Source of the DNA: Flavobacterium luteolum
GTDB lineage: Bacteria; Bacteroidota; Bacteroidia; Flavobacteriales; Flavobacteriaceae
Reading direction: 5' to 3'
Assembly: GCF_027111275.1 (NCBI RefSeq)
Contig: NZ_CP114286.1
Coordinates: 682,001 to 746,000, forward strand
DNA length: 64,000 nucleotides
The notes under the pieces are model-generated. The model ran no database searches. It was not told where the DNA came from and saw only the letters and a program-made list of their open reading frames with translations. This document shows, in pieces, positions 61,137-64,000 of the stretch (position 1 is the first letter of the stretch; each line of letters opens with the position of its first letter). Position numbers and translations under genes: made by a program.

Positions 61137-61592
61137 TTATTCAGCAGTAAACACATGGAGAAATTTATTTTTTTCTAGATCGAAAAGTGATTTTTTTAAT
61201 CCCTTATCAAGGTTTGAAGTAATCGATCCAAGAACCTTTTTTAGATCCTTAAAATCAGTTGGTTTCACAAAATAGCATACAGCACCAAGATTTGCTGCCG
61301 CTTCTAAATCGTTTTTATGTGAAGAAGTAGAAATCATAACGACTGGAATTCCTTTATAATTCTCATTCAATTTCAGCCTTTTCAAACATTCCCACCCATT
61401 CATTATAGGCATATTCAAATCCAGAAAGACAATCCCTGGAATTTCTTCTTGTTTTTCGAGTAATTTTAGTGCTTCGCTTCCATTTTCGGCACAATGACAA
61501 ATAATACTTTTATCTATATCTGCCAGCGCTTCACAAAACATTTCTGCATCATCCTGATCATCATCTGCCAATAAAATTATCTTTTTCCCCAT
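61137..61592 (-). CDS. Single-domain response regulator (CheY-like)
   Basis: 151 aa, a REC domain only. Acidic pocket ADDDQDD (residues 10-15), phosphoacceptor D58 in VFLDLNMP, switch threonine/serine in MISTSSHK and lysine in YFVKPTDF. There is no output domain; it probably acts by protein-protein contact or as a phosphorelay partner. It follows the histidine kinase gene by 9 bp on the same strand, so they form a two-component pair. Confidence 0.93.
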   Translation of the reverse strand: MGKKIILLADDDQDDAEMFCEALADIDKSIICHCAENGSEALKLLEKQEEIPGIVFLDLNMPIMNGWECLKRLKLNENYKGIPVVMISTSSHKNDLEAAANLGAVCYFVKPTDFKDLKKVLGSITSNLDKGLKKSLFDLEKNKFLHVFTAE

Positions 61593-61601
61593 AGGTTTTA
61601 A

Positions 61602-64000
61602 TTAAATGTCTTTTTCTTTTTGTTCAAATGGCAGTGTTATGCTAAAAACTGCTCCTTTATCAGCAATTCCTGTCGCAGTAATACTTCCTCCATGTCGTTC
61701 GGCAATTTTTTTACAGAGAGACAAACCTAAGCCTGTTCCTTCGTAACGATCTTTGGAATTTAAGCGGGTAAAAGTTTCAAAAATACGTCCGGTTTGATTG
61801 TCTTCAAATCCAATTCCGTTATCTTCTACCGTAATTACCGCTGCTCTTCTTCCGTCTTCAATTTGTTCATTTGCCTTAATAGTGATTTGGGGCGACACTT
61901 CTTCTCTAGCAAATTTAATAGAATTGTTAATCAGATTATAAAACAATTGATAAAGCAATACAGAAGCTCCTTCAACCACTGGGAGTTCTTCATAATAAAT
62001 TTTACCTCCTGTTTTTTGAAGCGCGATTTCAAGGTCGCTTTCTATATTTTTAATCACTTCATTTAAATCGACAACCGTTGCTTTTTGCAAATCGGCATTG
62101 ATTTTAGAGTAGGCCAACACACCGTCAATCATAGTGAACATACGGTCTGCCGCAACATGAATTCGTTCAATATATTTTGAAGATGATTCGTCTAACTGTT
62201 CGCTAAGATGATCTTCAAGACGGCTTAAAAATGTTTTGATTTTTCTAACAGGCTCTTTTAAATCGTGAGATGCAACATGTGCAAATTGCTGTAAATCGTC
62301 GTTAGAACGCTGTAATTCTTTGGTACGCTCTGCCACCAAAATCTCCAATTTTTCGGTAATCGATTTTTGCTCATGAATATCGGTGCAAGTGCCAAACCAA
62401 TTGGTTATTACGCCTTCTTTATCTCTTATTGGAAGCGCTTTACTCAAAAACCAACGGTATTCTCCCGTATTAATATTTTTTAAACGAAACTCAATCTGAT
62501 ACGAGGTTCCTGCATGAACACTTTGATACCAATTTTTTGAAACCATTGATACATCATCTGGATGAAGTACGGGCATCCAGCTCGAATCTCCAAATTCATG
62601 TTCATTGAAACCGGTATATTCGTACCAGCGGCTGTTATAATAATCTATAAATCCTTCAGGATTCGATGTCCAGATAATCTGCGGAACCAGATCTGCAAGC
62701 TGCCTGAATTTTTCTTCGCTTTCTGCAATTACATTTTGAAGTTCTTTCTGCGAAGTTATATCGCTTGAGGCACCAAACCATTCTACAATTTTTTCTTTAT
62801 CGTTCAATATCGGAACCACTCTAGAAAACACCCATTTCACAGTATCATCTTCATTTATAATTCTGTGTTCCATTTCGAAAATACTTTTCTCCACTATCGA
62901 TTTGGAAATAAGATGTACGGCCTGCTCCAGATCACTAGGATGAACAAACTTATCCAACCAATTGATGCCTTTTTTTCCTGGACTAGACAATTCTCCATCT
63001 CCTTCCAGATTATGCATGATCATCCAATCGGCATCCATACGATAAACTAAGTCAGACGAAGCGTTGATTAAGGCTCCGAAACGATTTTCGCTTTCCTCCA
63101 TCTTCTGGCGTGCCACCACTTGCTCGGTAACTTCTACTGCTACTTGTATCATTCCAGTTATCTCTCCTTCTTCTATTAAAGGTCGATAAGCCAGATTATA
63201 ATAGTAGTTCTTCATTTCTCCTGTCCGATTGTGAGGCACTAGAACTTCGCTTTGATCAAACGGAATTCCTTCGTTATAAACCCTTAAAACTTGTTCCCAA
63301 ACATATTGTCCTTCAAGTTCTGGCAATACATCTATCAGACGCATACCAATAATTTCTTCTCCTCGGCCTATCATTTGAAGCATGTGTCTGTTTATCTGTT
63401 CAATAACAAGATCACCTCCTCGAAGTACTAAAGTCGGAGCTGGAGTCTGATGAATCATTTTACGGAAACGGCTTTCATTTTGCTGCAGTTTCTCTTCAGC
63501 CAGCTTACTTTCGGTTATATCTCTTGTTGTTCCAGCAACACATTCTACTTCTCCTTTTTCGTTAAAAACGGGAACAAAAATATAGTCGTAAATTCTTCTC
63601 CCTAATTCGGCATGCGGAAAAGAAACTGTTCCTCTAATTGGCTTTTTATTGGCCACAACAGCATCAATTTCGCTTTCATGCATTTCGGCATGCCAGTCTT
63701 CGTAACCATTTTCTCTTAATCCGCGGCCAATAGAATCTTGTTCTGTTTTGCCCCACATGGTTAATAAAGCTTTGTTTGTATAAATGAACTTGTAATCAAG
63801 ATCAAATACATAAACCAAATCGGGAGTGCTGTTTATTATAGAATTGTAAAGTCTTTTTTGTTTTTCTGCATCAATCAATGCTTCATTCAATGCAGTTTCT
63901 GCCTGTTTTTTTTCGGTGATGTCTTCCATCGTTACCACCAACAATTGATCTTGAGCTACGGCAGTAAAACGGAACCATTGTTTTTTGGTTTCAGTACCAA
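61602..64000 (-). CDS. Multi-PAS sensor histidine kinase, 5' end outside window
   Basis: The reading frame is open to base 64000, so the N-terminus is cut off. The visible 799 or so residues hold the end of a PAS/PAC unit (WFRFTAVAQDQLLVVTMEDI), then four PAS domains (starting near LYNSIINSTPDLVYVFDLDY, FRKMIHQTPAPTLVLRGG, FGALINASSDLVYRMDADWM and FRQLADLVPQIIWTSNPEGF). The C-terminal kinase core has the H-box HVASHDLKEPVRKI, N-box NLINNSIKFA, G1 DNGIGF and G2 GTGLGLSLC. No transmembrane helix is visible in this part, so cytoplasmic sensing is likely. The likely phosphoacceptor for its signal is the adjacent response regulator. Confidence 0.93.
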   Translation of the reverse strand, partial: GTETKKQWFRFTAVAQDQLLVVTMEDITEKKQAETALNEALIDAEKQKRLYNSIINSTPDLVYVFDLDYKFIYTNKALLTMWGKTEQDSIGRGLRENGYEDWHAEMHESEIDAVVANKKPIRGTVSFPHAELGRRIYDYIFVPVFNEKGEVECVAGTTRDITESKLAEEKLQQNESRFRKMIHQTPAPTLVLRGGDLVIEQINRHMLQMIGRGEEIIGMRLIDVLPELEGQYVWEQVLRVYNEGIPFDQSEVLVPHNRTGEMKNYYYNLAYRPLIEEGEITGMIQVAVEVTEQVVARQKMEESENRFGALINASSDLVYRMDADWMIMHNLEGDGELSSPGKKGINWLDKFVHPSDLEQAVHLISKSIVEKSIFEMEHRIINEDDTVKWVFSRVVPILNDKEKIVEWFGASSDITSQKELQNVIAESEEKFRQLADLVPQIIWTSNPEGFIDYYNSRWYEYTGFNEHEFGDSSWMPVLHPDDVSMVSKNWYQSVHAGTSYQIEFRLKNINTGEYRWFLSKALPIRDKEGVITNWFGTCTDIHEQKSITEKLEILVAERTKELQRSNDDLQQFAHVASHDLKEPVRKIKTFLSRLEDHLSEQLDESSSKYIERIHVAADRMFTMIDGVLAYSKINADLQKATVVDLNEVIKNIESDLEIALQKTGGKIYYEELPVVEGASVLLYQLFYNLINNSIKFAREEVSPQITIKANEQIEDGRRAAVITVEDNGIGFEDNQTGRIFETFTRLNSKDRYEGTGLGLSLCKKIAERHGGSITATGIADKGAVFSITLPFEQKEKDI

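Overview
The window looks like chromosome from a Flavobacterium-type Bacteroidota. The DNA is AT-rich, promoters carry the Bacteroidota -7 element TAnnTTTG instead of sigma70 boxes, start codons lack Shine-Dalgarno sequences, and there are many TonB-dependent receptors, a SusC/SusD pair and lipoproteins. The tmRNA tag reads GENNYALAA. No rRNA, tRNA, CRISPR array or intact transposase is visible.

Region 1 (1-9.8 kb) is mostly core genome: the 5' part of menE with a CPBP protease gene, an ArsC/Spx-like reductase, an outer-membrane beta-barrel receptor, a 57-codon membrane protein, fumC, a lysine-ketoglutarate-reductase-like dehydrogenase and a serine-hydrolase lipoprotein. Region 2 (9.9-13.4 kb) starts with tmRNA (ssrA). 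Its 3' end plus terminator is repeated exactly (55 bp) 2,400 bp downstream, so 10.3-12.7 kb reads as a small decayed integrative element. It holds a broken TacA/DUF1778-type antitoxin gene, a lipoprotein with a glycine-rich hydrophobic segment, a two-helix membrane protein and further remnants. No integrase is left.

Region 3 (13.6-21.6 kb) is a five-gene operon: phosphonatase-like HAD hydrolase, TonB receptor, PhoD phosphatase, zinc alcohol dehydrogenase and OPA-type transporter. An XRE-cupin regulator is divergent from it, with a palindromic operator between. It looks like a phosphonate or phosphoester foraging system and is the best candidate here for something undescribed. Region 4 (21.8-31.2 kb) holds small unknown genes, an MFS exporter, a DUF763 protein, an AI-2E-family permease, a K+-channel-like protein and an EmrAB-TolC-type tripartite efflux operon.

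Region 5 (31.5-57.9 kb) is a large polysaccharide utilisation locus for rhamnogalacturonan I (pectin): SusC/SusD, PL11 lyase, GH105, GH106, GH28, GH2, a tandem CE12 esterase, a second SGNH esterase, a beta-propeller hydrolase, DUF4450 and (alpha/alpha)6 enzymes, and L-rhamnose mutarotase. Its two divergent promoter regions share a 10-bp direct-repeat operator (ACAGGATACT-type). In three of four cases it lies exactly 18 bp upstream of a TAnnTTT(G/A) element. The cognate regulator is not in the window. Region 6 (57.9-64 kb) has a class-V aminotransferase, a TlpA-like thioredoxin protein preceded by a SAM-I riboswitch, and a response regulator with a multi-PAS histidine kinase cut by the window end. 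Several families of inverted repeats sit between genes throughout.
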